From the NCBI RefSeq assembly GCF_000002075.1, contig NW_004797315.1, positions 1,097,319 through 1,161,318 on the forward strand: a stretch of 64,000 bases of DNA, given 5' to 3'. This document shows, in pieces, positions 1 to 10,800 of the stretch. Source of the stretch: Aplysia californica (taxonomy: Eukaryota; Mollusca; Gastropoda; Aplysiida; Aplysiidae). Position 1 is the first letter of the stretch. Each line of letters starts with the position of its first letter. The notes beneath the pieces were generated by a model. It saw only the letters and a list, made by a program, of their open reading frames with translations, made no database searches and was not told the DNA's origin. Both the position numbers and the translations under genes were made by a program.

Positions 1-40
<40 letters not shown>

Positions 41-49
41 ATCTCTCTC
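1..49. repeat. CT microsatellite
   Basis: An almost pure CT dinucleotide run begins at the window edge, so its true length is unknown. It breaks down after about 40 bases. Confidence 0.95.
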
Positions 50-130
50 AAGGCGCAAGGAAAACAAAAAACGAAAAAAAGAGAGATTTTATACATTATC
101 ATTGACTGAGTCATCATCATTGACGCAATA

Positions 131-917
131 CAGTGGAAACTCGGATTCAAAGAGGTCGCTGGGCCTGACCTAAAATCTCGTTGAATCCGAGTGTTCGCTA
201 TAGCAAACACGAGGTTTTGTGTAGATAATTACAGGTACTGAGCAAGTAATGTATAAAGAGAAGTCTCAAGTAAGTAGTGCCTGAAAGGCCTGCATATTAT
301 GAGCTGTGTGAAAAAAAAGACCGATTCGTTCAAATACACACGCCTGTGTCATCTCGATTGTTTACCAAAAAGTTGTGTTGCTGTGTAGAGCCTAGCATAC
401 GGCAACTTTTGATTCCATAGACCAGCGCACAATTCATTACGTAGATCTACGTCATGACTACCTTATCATTGTAGTACATGTAATGATCAGTTGCTGAGGG
501 TAAAAAAAAAGACTGTGACGCGTTTGTATCTTCGACGTTCAACGCCCTGACCGCCAGAGTGCAAGTCGCCCATCCGTCCTCGACACACACCAGAGTAGAC
601 ACGTGCACGTGCCAACAACGCATGTGTTGGTACATGTATTGAAAAAGGCCGCTGATTGGTCGCATGCCCTCGGCTAAATGAATAAATAATGCCAATGGTT
701 CACGATGCAGGTGCAATGGATGGTTTCCTGGAATAAAGTTATTTCTGTGAAAAAAATGAGTGAAGCCACGTCTGCGGTGGCTGTTCACCCTGGAAGTGAC
801 CTCGTTGAATCCGAGCTCACTGATTTAAGTGCTCGTTGAATCCGGGTTATTTTTATTGATTTTAAAGAAGAAGAAAAAGGGGAATCTATCTCATCTCGTT
901 GAATCCGAGTTCCACTG
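131..917. mobile_element. Non-autonomous pogo/Tigger-like element (MITE), 787 bp
   Basis: The ends are inverted repeats of about 25 bp, starting CAGTGGAAACTCGGATTCAA on the left and reading GAATCCGAGTTCCACTG on the right. TA flanks both sides (129-130 and 918-919), the usual target duplication of the Tc1/mariner/pogo superfamily. The word CTCGTTGAATCCGAG recurs near 178, 802, 832 (one change) and 896, so the subterminal parts repeat the TIR. Many pogo/Tigger elements start CAGT followed by a similar purine/pyrimidine pattern. No transposase reading frame is visible inside; the 113-codon minus-strand frame at 447-788 shows no recognisable domain. Confidence 0.8.
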
Positions 918-1406
918 TACACAACTTGAATTCCAATTTGAGTGGGGGTTTTTTGTATCGCATTGCACAATTAGAATTACATCTATCCCTACCAAAGATA
1001 GACTAGCACACATTTTCGCAGAAGTCAACGTATTGCTTCAGATGGCGTTGGCGTTTTTGTTTTGAAGCTCTCTTTCGTTTTTCCAGCAGAAGAATAGGAT
1101 AAGCACAATCTGTTAATTGCACTTTTATTGTTTTTCACACAAGTAGATCTAGGGTAACTCTTTTCGCAAAGTCCGCACTTTTTGAAGAGGGCGCCACCAA
1201 ATTTTGAGGACACTTTTTTAACTGGCTCAAAGAGAGGAGTGAAGTATCTCGTTATACATGATCTTTGACCCTACACGATGAGGGGGGGAAAAAGGAGGAA
1301 ATTCTAGGCCCAATTAATTTCCATCCTTCTTTTGAAACGCCCTGTGCCAATAATATTTTGCAGTATTCACACTCCCTGTGCGAATAAAATATCATGGCTG
1401 ATGTTA

Positions 1407-1491
1407 GGGGACCGTACGCTCCAATAGCCCTTGGCGCTAGGGGACCGTACACCCAACTTGCGCTAAGAGTTGGTGTTACGGGGCCGTACGC
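1407..1491. repeat. Short motif repeated three times
   Basis: GGGGACCGTACGC occurs at 1407-1419, with one change at 1440-1452 and as a slightly altered copy at 1479-1491, spaced 33 and about 39 bases. The surroundings do not repeat. Function unknown. Confidence 0.7.
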
Positions 1492-1689
1492 TGATTTGCA
1501 TGCATCTGGACTTTGCAAAAATACTGGAGGAAAACGGCCAGTTTAACAAAGCTCCTGACGTTAGGAGTTATTACTAGGAGAATGTTTAAAAAGTCTGAAT
1601 ATGATTATGGGGTATCCAGTGGCGGTGGGTGAACCAAAATATGAAATTTGCTCATGTCTGCACCAACGTTGTTGTTAAGTGTCGATAAA

Positions 1690-1850
1690 AGAAATCAGAG
1701 GGAGAGAGAGAGAGAGATTGTGTGTGTGTGTGCGTGTGTTTGTGAAAAATAGACAGAAAGTAAAAAAGAGGGGGAGAGAGAGAGGGAGACAAAGTGTGTG
1801 TGAGCGTGTGTGTGTGTGAGCGTGTGTGTGTGTGTGAGTGAGAGAGAGGG

Positions 1851-1887
<37 letters not shown>

Positions 1888-1965
1888 ATGTGTGAAAAAC
1901 AGACAGAGAGGAAGTGAGAAAAAAAGTAAGAAAGAGCGGGAGAGAGAGAGGGAGACAAAGTGTGA

Positions 1966-2038
<73 letters not shown>

Positions 2039-2117
2039 TGTGTGTGCATGTGTGAAAAACAGACGGAAAGGAAGTGAGAAAGAAAGCAAGAAACAGCGGG
2101 AGAGAGAGAGGGAGACA

Positions 2118-2171
<54 letters not shown>

Positions 2172-2190
2172 GGGGGAGGGGTTCGTGAAA
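1690..2190. repeat. Compound GA/GT microsatellite with a higher-order period near 160 bp
   Basis: GT and GA runs alternate. A non-simple spacer, which begins GTGTGAAAAACAGACAG and ends GGGAGACAAAGTGTG, recurs at about 1739-1798, 1889-1961 and 2049-2127. The array is therefore three copies of a unit of about 155-160 bp in which the dinucleotide tracts vary most. Long open frames across it in several frames are products of low complexity (Ser-Leu and His-Thr runs), not genes. Confidence 0.9.
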
Positions 2191-3052
2191 GACAGAGAGA
2201 GATAAACAAACTTATACAAAGGAAATGTTTTGTAGAAAAATAATCGTGTGTGTGCTCTGGCGTTTTCTGCGTACAAATGTGAGTACATTTATTTTTAAGC
2301 TTTGCGACCTAAAATAAATAAGCCCGAGTTAATGACATTCGTAAACGCTGGAAATTTACTCACTTCTGCATGCAGAACATGTCTGAGCACGCGCACAGTC
2401 TTGATAGCGCGCAAGACGCAAGATCAACTCACATTCAGTGACAATAACAATAACATGAAAGGAAAAAGAAAGTATGCGACAGCTTGGAAAAGGTAGATTA
2501 AAAGCAAAGCAATCTACAGAGACTTGACAGAACGTCGGGTTGTGAACTAAAAACAGGCGAATTAAAGTTTATTCACAAGCGCATTACATGTATATACGCC
2601 TGTCCGCATTCATAATAAAACGACAGTAGTGGCCTACAACTGGACTACTTTTGAACGCAGGTGTTGTGTAACTATAGTCAAATGCGGTCAAAAATTTGTG
2701 ACGCAACTTATCCTCAAATATCTCTTTAACAGGAGAATCAATGTCACCCATATTTGCACAGCAGTTTGTATCAATTTGTCTTAACTTAATCATATTATTT
2801 TTCCACAACGATTGAGGCTAGATCAAAGACCATGAGATGAATAACAAAATATTCTACCTCTTCTTTCAAAATCGTAAGATTATTCAGAGTCGTTTTCAAG
2901 ATATTAAAAAAATTGCATTCGAAAAAGCTTGTCATAATGTGAAGCTCAAAATCTTTGACGTCAAATTTCTCTAAGCTATGTACTGAGCAGATAGAACTTT
3001 GTAATTCGGACATAGCGACCATGCTGTTTTTGAACCCGTCCAATCATCCTGT

Positions 3053-3140
<88 letters not shown>

Positions 3141-4098
3141 GTCAAGGCCAAGTTCTTTTTCTACATTCAATCTCCAAAATAATGACAGATTCGGAACCAG
3201 TGTAATTATAATTAGTCAAAAAATGATTCACTGGTGACTTTTACTCAGGTTACATCATTATGTCCTTTTTTGTAAATGTGTTGATAATGGTCACAAAATT
3301 GTCATTTCGTTTATTTCCCTGTGCTTGGCATAATAATAATAATTATGTTATATTATAACATTTTTTTGTGAAGTTGTAAGTTTTTAGATTTTATTTGATT
3401 TACATCATAGCTTCATGGTGTTATATAGATGAAATTAATCAGTAAGTCAGTATATGGTGGGATTTTTCCCTTTGTAGATGGTTTCCCGCACATGTGTGTG
3501 CTCATGTGATCCAGACCGCTTTCAATTCGATCTTTGCTTGTAATGAGGGCCATCGGTGAACCAGCCTTACGATCAGTCCTCAGGCTGGCCAGAGGCCAAA
3601 ACTGTCTGTTATTACTGATTGTATGATACCCCCTTAATTCTCAAAGATTCCAAAATAAGGATATCAATCCCCGAAGATCGACGTACTCGCTCCCATTTTA
3701 CGATGTGCTCAAAAAAATATTATTTGAGCTCATATTAAGCTGAACTTTGCCTTAGAAGCCGATTTTTTTTCTAGAAGTCATTCGCTTCGGTATGTTTACG
3801 CAGTTTCGTCATCTAGGAAATCTCTGTTGACAGCTCTTGCACGTTGCTCTTGATTTTTCTTCGATTTACGCCAGAAGGACAAATATAACTTAATATGAGA
3901 TTGATGCGCTGCTAGATGTATTTGATGATAGTTCTGATAAAGAACGGGTGCTGGAAGATGACAAGTATGACTCTGGTGACAACGAACCTGCACTCCGTAC
4001 CACGCAGTATTCGAACTTTGAAATTTGAATATTCCTTGTGACTGTGAATCATATTTTTTGGGATGTTTTCAATGAAATGCATGTAATAATTAGAAAAG
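2191..4098. other. Upstream sequence without a recognised gene
   Basis: AT-rich sequence with no domain-bearing open frame. Apart from the AT run at 3056-3137, I see no repeat boundary or exon that I can support here. Confidence 0.6.
3056..3137. repeat. AT microsatellite, about 82 bp
   Basis: An uninterrupted TA dinucleotide run. Both strands read it as Tyr-Ile codons, which explains the spurious frames that cross it. Confidence 0.97.
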
Positions 4099-4100
4099 TA

Positions 4101-4541
4101 TATGTGAGGCAGGGTGGTGGAATCAGGCTCTCGTCAATTTTTTTTGGCATGTAGAGTTATTGGTATCATCTTAAAGCTTGTTCACTTGTCTTTATTTGGA
4201 TGAAAAGAATATCCATTTATCTTGAATACAAGTTGAGATATTTGCAAAAGAAAGGGTGGGGGTCACCTGTTTTCAGAGGTAAAACTAGTGAGAAAATGGC
4301 CGCCAAAGATGAGTTATTTCCTTAGCTTAAGAGTCCGTGGTAATAGAAAATTTACATTTTTTGGCCTTTAATTAACGTTTTTCAGAAAAATCCACACAAA
4401 AATTAGTTCTTTATTGGGCATGAAAGGTGTTGAGCCAAAAAACAAAAATTTTATAAAAATTCACAAATCTGCGGAAAAATGCAAGTTTCGTCACTTTGAT
4501 TATTTTGACGAGAGCCTGATTCCACCACGCTGCCTCACATA
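4101..4541. mobile_element. TIR MITE family 1, copy 1 (441 bp)
   Basis: The left end reads TATGTGAGGCAGGGTGGTGG and the right end is its inverse (CACGCTGCCTCACATA). The match continues inward for about 40 bp through the word GAATCAGGCTCTCGTCAA. TA precedes the element. Five other copies occur at 10484, 25923, 30003 (partial), 32636 and 54702. The inside is non-coding AT-rich sequence with a conserved block (near 4215-4300) that is shared with the other copies. A TA target suggests the Tc1/mariner/pogo group, but the transposase source is not visible. Confidence 0.85.
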
Positions 4542-5067
4542 TGTGCGTTGATCAAGTAAATTGACTTGTGATCTTTGACAGAAAATTATTGTCAGAAAGA
4601 AACTTGTTTGCAAATTTATTGTCTAGATCTTGAGAAATTATCAATGCGAAGATTCTACGGCACGGGAACGTGGTAAGGGCCGCGATGAAATAAATTATGC
4701 TAAAACTACTAAAATCAAGAATAATTCGACATTGTTTTCCGAGGTTGTGACATGCAACATTCAGAAGTGAAAATTGTGGAAAATTAGGGTATACGCTGGG
4801 TAACTGTATTGTGAAGGTGCATATCTATTCATTATTCCCAGGTTTGCCTTCTATCAATCGTGCGATGACAAATTAATTGAATTATAGTAGCAATGGAAGG
4901 GGAACCTGCTTTTTAACATTGCCAGCAATGGAAAGATATGTAGGTGAATAAATCAAATCAAATAAGACAAAATGTTGGCAAACAAATAAATGTTATGGGC
5001 TGTAGGCAATCTCTTCAAACAGGCTCCCAAATGCCATTTTTAACCCTCTAAAAGCATTAAATTTCAA

Positions 5068-5180
5068 TTTCTAAAGGGGGCTTCGCTCCCTGAAACCCCA
5101 CCGGGACTCTGTCCGTGGACCCTTTTGGGGGCCTGTCCCCGGAAGAATTTTCCTTACTTTTCTCAGCTTCAACTGGTGGA
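5068..5180. other. GC-rich patch of unknown origin
   Basis: A stretch of C and G runs (GGGGGCTTCGCTCCCTG, then CCACCGGGACTCTGTCC) stands out from the AT-rich surroundings. Patches of this style often belong to transposable elements in invertebrates, but I cannot define ends or a family. Confidence 0.3.
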
Positions 5181-5424
5181 AGCACTGAAAATGTATGTTG
5201 TATATTATTGTAGTTAGTATTAAAGTTCTATGTTGGAATTTCGGGATTGCAAGGGGGGCGGAATATTTTCCTCTTTTTTGACTTTTTTCATTATCAGCAC
5301 TGAATAGATAGCATTTGTATAGCGCAAATCCCGGCTCAACAGCAAGCTCTTTGCTCTTCACAATCATACTATTACCCCAGCAGACCTGAGAAAATTCTGA
5401 AACAACCTCAACTTACGGGGAAGC

Positions 5425-5656
5425 ATACAGTGCAAGCGGCCATTTATAGGCGGTCGGCACTAAAACACTAACATACTGACAAGTTCTTTCACTGTCTCAT
5501 ATATGGCCAGGTACCCATTCCTACCTGGGTGAAGTGAGGAAAATTCGTGTAAAGTGCCTTTCCCAAGGACACAACGTCGGGCCCACGGCTCGAACTCCCG
5601 AACCAGCAACCTCACGATTACAAGTCCGGTAGCCTAACCACTAGGCCACCGAGGTA
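5425..5656 (-). mobile_element. SINE-C (tRNA-like head), copy 1
   Basis: Read on the minus strand, the element starts with a tRNA-like A box (GGCCTAGTGGTTAGG, near 5632-5647) and a B box (AGTTCGAGCC, near 5587-5597). A body follows containing GTCCTTGGGAAAGGCACTTT. This central word is shared almost exactly with the copy at 20330-20543 and resembles the conserved central domains found in several animal SINE superfamilies. Boundaries are approximate, and I could not pair target duplications. Confidence 0.7.
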
Positions 5657-5847
5657 CACTTATGATGACATGACCAAGTGAATAAAATGTGCTGATATCC
5701 ACACAAAAAACACCCATATTAAGAAACTGCATTCATTTCTAAATGAAATGAGGATAAATAAATATTATATTATTCATGTATTCATTCAAAAATTACAAAG
5801 AGTTGAATGAGGTACCCCCATGCTAATTCGGAGTAAGGAGGGAAAAC

Positions 5848-6170
5848 CCTGGAATCTAGGGCTCCTGACTCTTTCTGCAGCTTTTCCACTGCTACTCATT
5901 GGCTCCTTCTTAGTGCTGTCTTTCTGCCACACCCCTGATCTTAGGGTAGGTAAGATCTAACATTTAGCCTTCTTGGATACAGGCGAAAAATCTTGGAGGT
6001 CACGTGTGCAGGTTGCTCATAGTTCTAAATTTGATAAGAGTAGACTTTGGCCGCCACTCAGGCAAAGTTCAAAATTCCTACCAAACTGAAGATGTTTAAA
6101 GTGTCTCGCACGTTCAAATGCCCTTATGCAGTTGCAGCACCATTAAAAACACTTACCAAAAAAAAAAAAA
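5848..6170 (+). mobile_element. SINE-A, 5'-truncated copy
   Basis: Matches the second half of the SINE-A copy at 14859-15382: the GGGCTCCTGACTCTTTCTGC word, the GGCGAAAAATCTTGGAGGTC block and the hairpin tail near 6105-6140. It ends in an A run at 6157-6170. The tRNA-like head is missing, as expected of incomplete reverse transcription. The hairpin stem is eroded in this copy. Confidence 0.75.
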
Positions 6171-7145
6171 GAATGAAGAAAGACCTATAGGATATTGATC
6201 TTTTTGTGTATGATTGAGCTCTATGTGTGTGCCTGATGTGTATAGAAAAGACAGAGAGAAGACTGTGAGTGTGTGTCAGAGAGAGAGAGAAGAGAGGAGA
6301 GGAGACACAAAAGAGGGAGAGAGAGTTCGTGCCTGTGGACGCATTGTACGGGTATGTTTGTGTGAGTGAGTTCATCATTGGATGTGTATCATTGAACGTG
6401 AATGTAATGAATGCACTGTTATACTGGTGTTGAAACTTTGAATATTGATATATTGGTATATCCATCCAAAATTTCCCTTGTGGATCAACAAAGTAGACTA
6501 TATATCTTATCTTATAAAAAAATGCAGTTTCAAGTTTCTTTTGGATGCCACTGTATTATAATATTGAAAATAATAAACAGTGCATAAAATCGCCAAGTCA
6601 GAGTGTACTGGATGTTCAGTGCAGAAAATTTTGCCCTACTCTCCAAGCAACAATTGATTTGTGAATAATTTTCTCCTTCTTCCCAATGTATTTAAGATAA
6701 ACTAGAAGTATCATTCAATGTGACTAATTATACATTTTAACAAGCAAAGCTTTATTGAAGTAAAGTAAATTATATTGTGTAGATACTGATCAAGTTTTTT
6801 TCAGTAAAAATGTTTCATTTCTGTCTAAACAACACATTGTGATCTATGCTATTTTAAAAGCTTTTTTACGGAAGATTTTGATTTAGATTTATTTCATTGT
6901 ATTATTTTTGGAGGCTTTGTAAAAATGTTAAGGGCAGGGTAAGGGCAAACCAGAAATGAAAGCTAGGTTCCAATGGTGATGGCTATTTGGATCACTGCTG
7001 GCTGACTTGAAAGTTCAGCGTAATAGACTGGCTGTGTTTGTGTCTTGTTCTTTTGTTAAATAATTGTACAACTTCATTGCCTTCTTGGAAATGGCATCGT
7101 GTCATGCTTGATAATTTTTTTTCTCCAAAACATCTTTCCTTTCAG
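6171..7145. other. Region 5' of the TRIM gene coding start
   Basis: AT-rich sequence with a short GA-rich tract near 6270-6330 and no recognisable coding exon. It should contain the end of the first intron of the TRIM gene, because a good splice acceptor lies at 7144-7145. I cannot identify a promoter or the untranslated first exon. Confidence 0.5.
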
Positions 7146-7160
7146 CGTACTGTCTTGGCA

Positions 7161-7848
7161 ATGGCCAGTCGGCATTCTACTGTGTCAGGGGTAATGGGAC
7201 AGTGCATATGTGCAGGTTGTTCTGGACCCCTTGTCTCTCCTGTCCAGTTGACGGAGTGTCTTCACATTCTATGCAACAAGTGCGCCTTGAAACTGAAGCG
7301 AAACTCTGGCAGCAATACAATTTTCTGCCCCAAATGTAATACAGAAAATAATGATCTTCTGACCTTACAACTCATTGCTGGTATTTCAAGTAACAGCTCT
7401 GATGATGTGATAATGTGTGATAGGTGCATGAAAGATGCAGCTATGTGGAACTGCTTCAATTGCTCAATGAACCTATGTGGAAACTGTCGCACTCATCATG
7501 AAGAGCAAGCTACTGATGAGACTGGTGATATTGCCCTAGACCAGAAAAAGCACAGCTACATGTTGCTTCCTCAAGCTTCTAACCTGAGAGGGAAAATATT
7601 TGATAGTAGCTTCAGAGAAATTAATGAAGAGGAGGATGCAGCTGCAGCTTTTGACAGCCTTGATGCTAGTGACACAAGATGTCCTGTCTGCAATGAGGAC
7701 AGAGCCAACTGTAGGCACACAGTAATTCTTCAGAGTTTACAAAACGAAGCCTTACCACCCACTCATTGTCCTAAGGCTGGTCACGCTGAATATGCATTCT
7801 TTTGCTTAAAATGTTGGGTTCCATGCTGTGGAGAATGCAGTGAGAAAG
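7161..7848 (+). CDS. TRIM gene coding exon 1: RING and both B-boxes
   Basis: Encodes residues 1-229 and ends in phase 1 at AAAG|GTAGGA. The upstream acceptor TTTCCTTTCAG ends at 7145, so the exon probably starts at 7146 with 15 untranslated bases and a further 5' exon lies upstream. An open frame continues upstream to 7038, but that part is intron-like and would place the start before the acceptor. The RING and most of B-box 2 sit in this one exon; the last two His ligands of B-box 2 are in exon 2. Confidence 0.92.
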
Positions 7849-10800
7849 GTAGGAAAATTATTATTTTTTGCTTCGTTTGTTAAATCATTGCTGTATATAT
7901 ATATAGGCCTAGATAGACAGATAAATAGATAGATGTGTTTCCATCATTTTCTTTGCTCATGCCTACTTTTCTTTTCATTTTCATTGTTTGAAATGAAATT
8001 TTTTGGGGAATGATAGTGAGTTGTGTGGATACAGAAATGTAACTGACATTGGAATAGTTTAGTTTAGTTGTTGTTTTTTTTAAAAGAATAGCATGTGTCT
8101 GCTTTTTATCTTGTTTTTATGAATTGTGTTTAAAAAGATAATTTCAAGGAGCCATTTAGAGGGTTCTACGGCCAGTAGAAAGTTTCTCTTTTTTTCCCTT
8201 TCCACGGCAACTTCTATCAGTGGTCTTTTCCTCTTGTAAAGACATTGGTGTTTTTGTTCCTTTCTTCATTGAAATTGAGGAGAGGCTCCTATTTTCTTGT
8301 TTTTATTTACTACGAAGAAAGCTAACTGTTCTAATCTCATAGTTTTTCGTATTCTTCTAAATGGGGACGCTAAAACAAAAATCTCAGGCAGCTCATCAGT
8401 AAGGTTCTTTCTCTTTTTGATTCGAGAACTATTAAGAAATTATTCCTATGTGCATCTACACCAGTTTTTTCCACCTTTCCATTTATTTCTTGCTACAGGT
8501 GAACACAAGCTGCATGAGACAAGGCCCCTTGAGGACATGGGGACATACCTGGAGGACTCCATGAATAAAGTAAAGGAAAGAGCATCAGCTCTGATGCAGG
8601 GCTGTGTGGAGGATGTGAAAGAAGAGGAGGCCATTGAACAGCGGCTCAAGAAACATGTAGATATGATTGGGAAAAGCATGGAAGAAAGGAGACTTAAAGT
8701 AAGAAATCTTACAAAAGTGTTATGCAATCTAGCACGCACAAAGCGAGATCAGGGAGATCTGAAAGTCTTCTTGTTATGTACAAATTTCACTCTGCACAGT
8801 TTCAAAGATGTTCAAAGAATATGATGTCTAATAAAATGAATTCAAGATTTGAAAAATCTGTTTGCTACGTGCATGTACTGCTATGTTCGAATTCACTCTG
8901 TGTGCGCTAGTGCTAGACTGTATAAAGAAATATCTCTGGCTTGTCTTGTCCATTACCTAGTCAGCATTATCTTCAAACTCCAAAGCTGTGTAGACTCTAT
9001 TAACTACGTCCATCAAAGACTTAAAATTACGTAAATTTGAATTTGGAGATTACATTTCAAAGAGGCACTGTGATTCACTTAATTTTTTCAAGACTTGTAA
9101 TACTTCCTGTTCATCATATTCTACAAATGCTAGCTGGTTTGAAACTTGCAATATTTATATCATGTGCTCTTACTAGGTTCTTTAAAAATTGGTACATCTC
9201 AAATTGAAAAAAAAAAAATGCCCATGCTTGCAATCAATTTTGTGAAAAGTCTCTTTTATTGAAATACTATTGCAAATATCAATCTATGCATTCTTTTTAG
9301 TGTAGTAACATCTGAGGACAATTTATACCAAGTTTTGGGTTTATGAATTTAAACAGGATTCCCACTCAACCGGGAAAATAGGAAAAAGCCGGGAATTTCA
9401 TTTTCAGATTTCCCAGTTATGAAAACACAATGAAAATGACTGAATGAAATATATGGGGGAGAAAGCCAGGTAATCAAAAGGCTGCTAATAATTATGAATC
9501 TGGTGGAATTGTTAAGGTTTTTAAACTTTAATAAAACTTTTCAGTTTTGCAATGATCTAAATGTGTTTAACGGTTTTAATAGTAACAGCACTGATGAATC
9601 ATAATTCCTGATGGGCGTGTTGAAATGTTTCTTTTTTGCAGCCCACAAATTACAGATACTTAAACAAATATTATAGATGCAACCTACATGCTATTACCTT
9701 TAAAATGATACCAAATGGTTTTTTTTAATTGTTTGTGTTTAGAAAATGTCACCCTTCAAAACCTAGGCCCTTTCAAAAATTAATTCTGGTGAACACAGGA
9801 AAAGAATTATGTCGGGAAAAAGTTAACCTTTTAAGTGGAAGAAGTAAGCCAACTCTTTTTTAAAATTTTAGAACTATTACCAATATCTTTCTGCAGCTCC
9901 TTAATACAAATCTTTCGTCCAGACAAGAATAGACTCATAGACTTTCATTATAATTCATCTTGAAATCAATTTCATTTAGAGAATTTTTTTCCCCTGTTGA
10001 TCATTTTTCGAGAAGTTAATTTCACTGTTTGGGTGCATAACACCATTTATATGTGTGCTCATTCTTTCTTCCAGATCCTAAAGCAAACCACCATTTCATT
10101 TGACCAAGCAGTAGCCAATGCACGTGGGCAAGGTGAGCACTACGTCATGACTCTGTAGTGTAGCAATGCTGAGCATTTGAAAATTGTGAGAGATTGTGTA
10201 AGTGTGTGTGGGCGTGGGTTCGTGCGGGCTTTTGTGGTGAAACACCAAACCAGTCAACCAGTATCTGGACAATAAATATTTATCTTATCAAATGTGTATT
10301 GATTGTTTCTTTCTCTGAGGTATGGACTAGCTTCTACTAAGACTCACGACACACTTTGTGTTATTATGTAGTTTTGACGCATGGCATTTTTGTATTTGAT
10401 TTTCTCAGATTTTTTTTTACAAAAGTGCCAAGATGTTTTACGAAAGTGCTGTTTTGATACCTCAAATATCACATGAGGTAAAATATGTGTCACGATGCAG
10501 TGAAATTAGGCACTAGTCAATTTTTGGGCAAATGGAGCTATTAGGATAATCGTAAAGCCTGTTCATTTCCCCTACTTTTGGTGAAAAAAGTTTCTCTTGA
10601 ATAGAAGTTGAAATATTCGTGATTCAAGGAGGTGGGGATCACTTGGTGTTAGAGGTATAATTAGCGAGAAAATGACTGCCAAAATTTGATGATTTGCAGA
10701 GCTGTAGTGTCCTTGGAAACTGCAAATTTGCATACTATGTTCTTTTGATCTTCATTTTATATGCTCGGATGCTGTATTCGCATTAAGACAGATATGCGTG

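Noticed and set aside
447-788. 113-codon minus-strand open frame
   Set aside because: Inside a Tigger-like MITE; no transposase motif or other domain.
1652-2288. Long open frames of 109-197 codons on both strands
   Set aside because: They are Ser-Leu, His-Thr or Arg-Glu translations of GA/GT repeats.
7038-7160. Upstream in-frame ATG for the TRIM protein
   Set aside because: A splice acceptor at 7144-7145 lies between this ATG and the RING domain, and the upstream part reads as intron.
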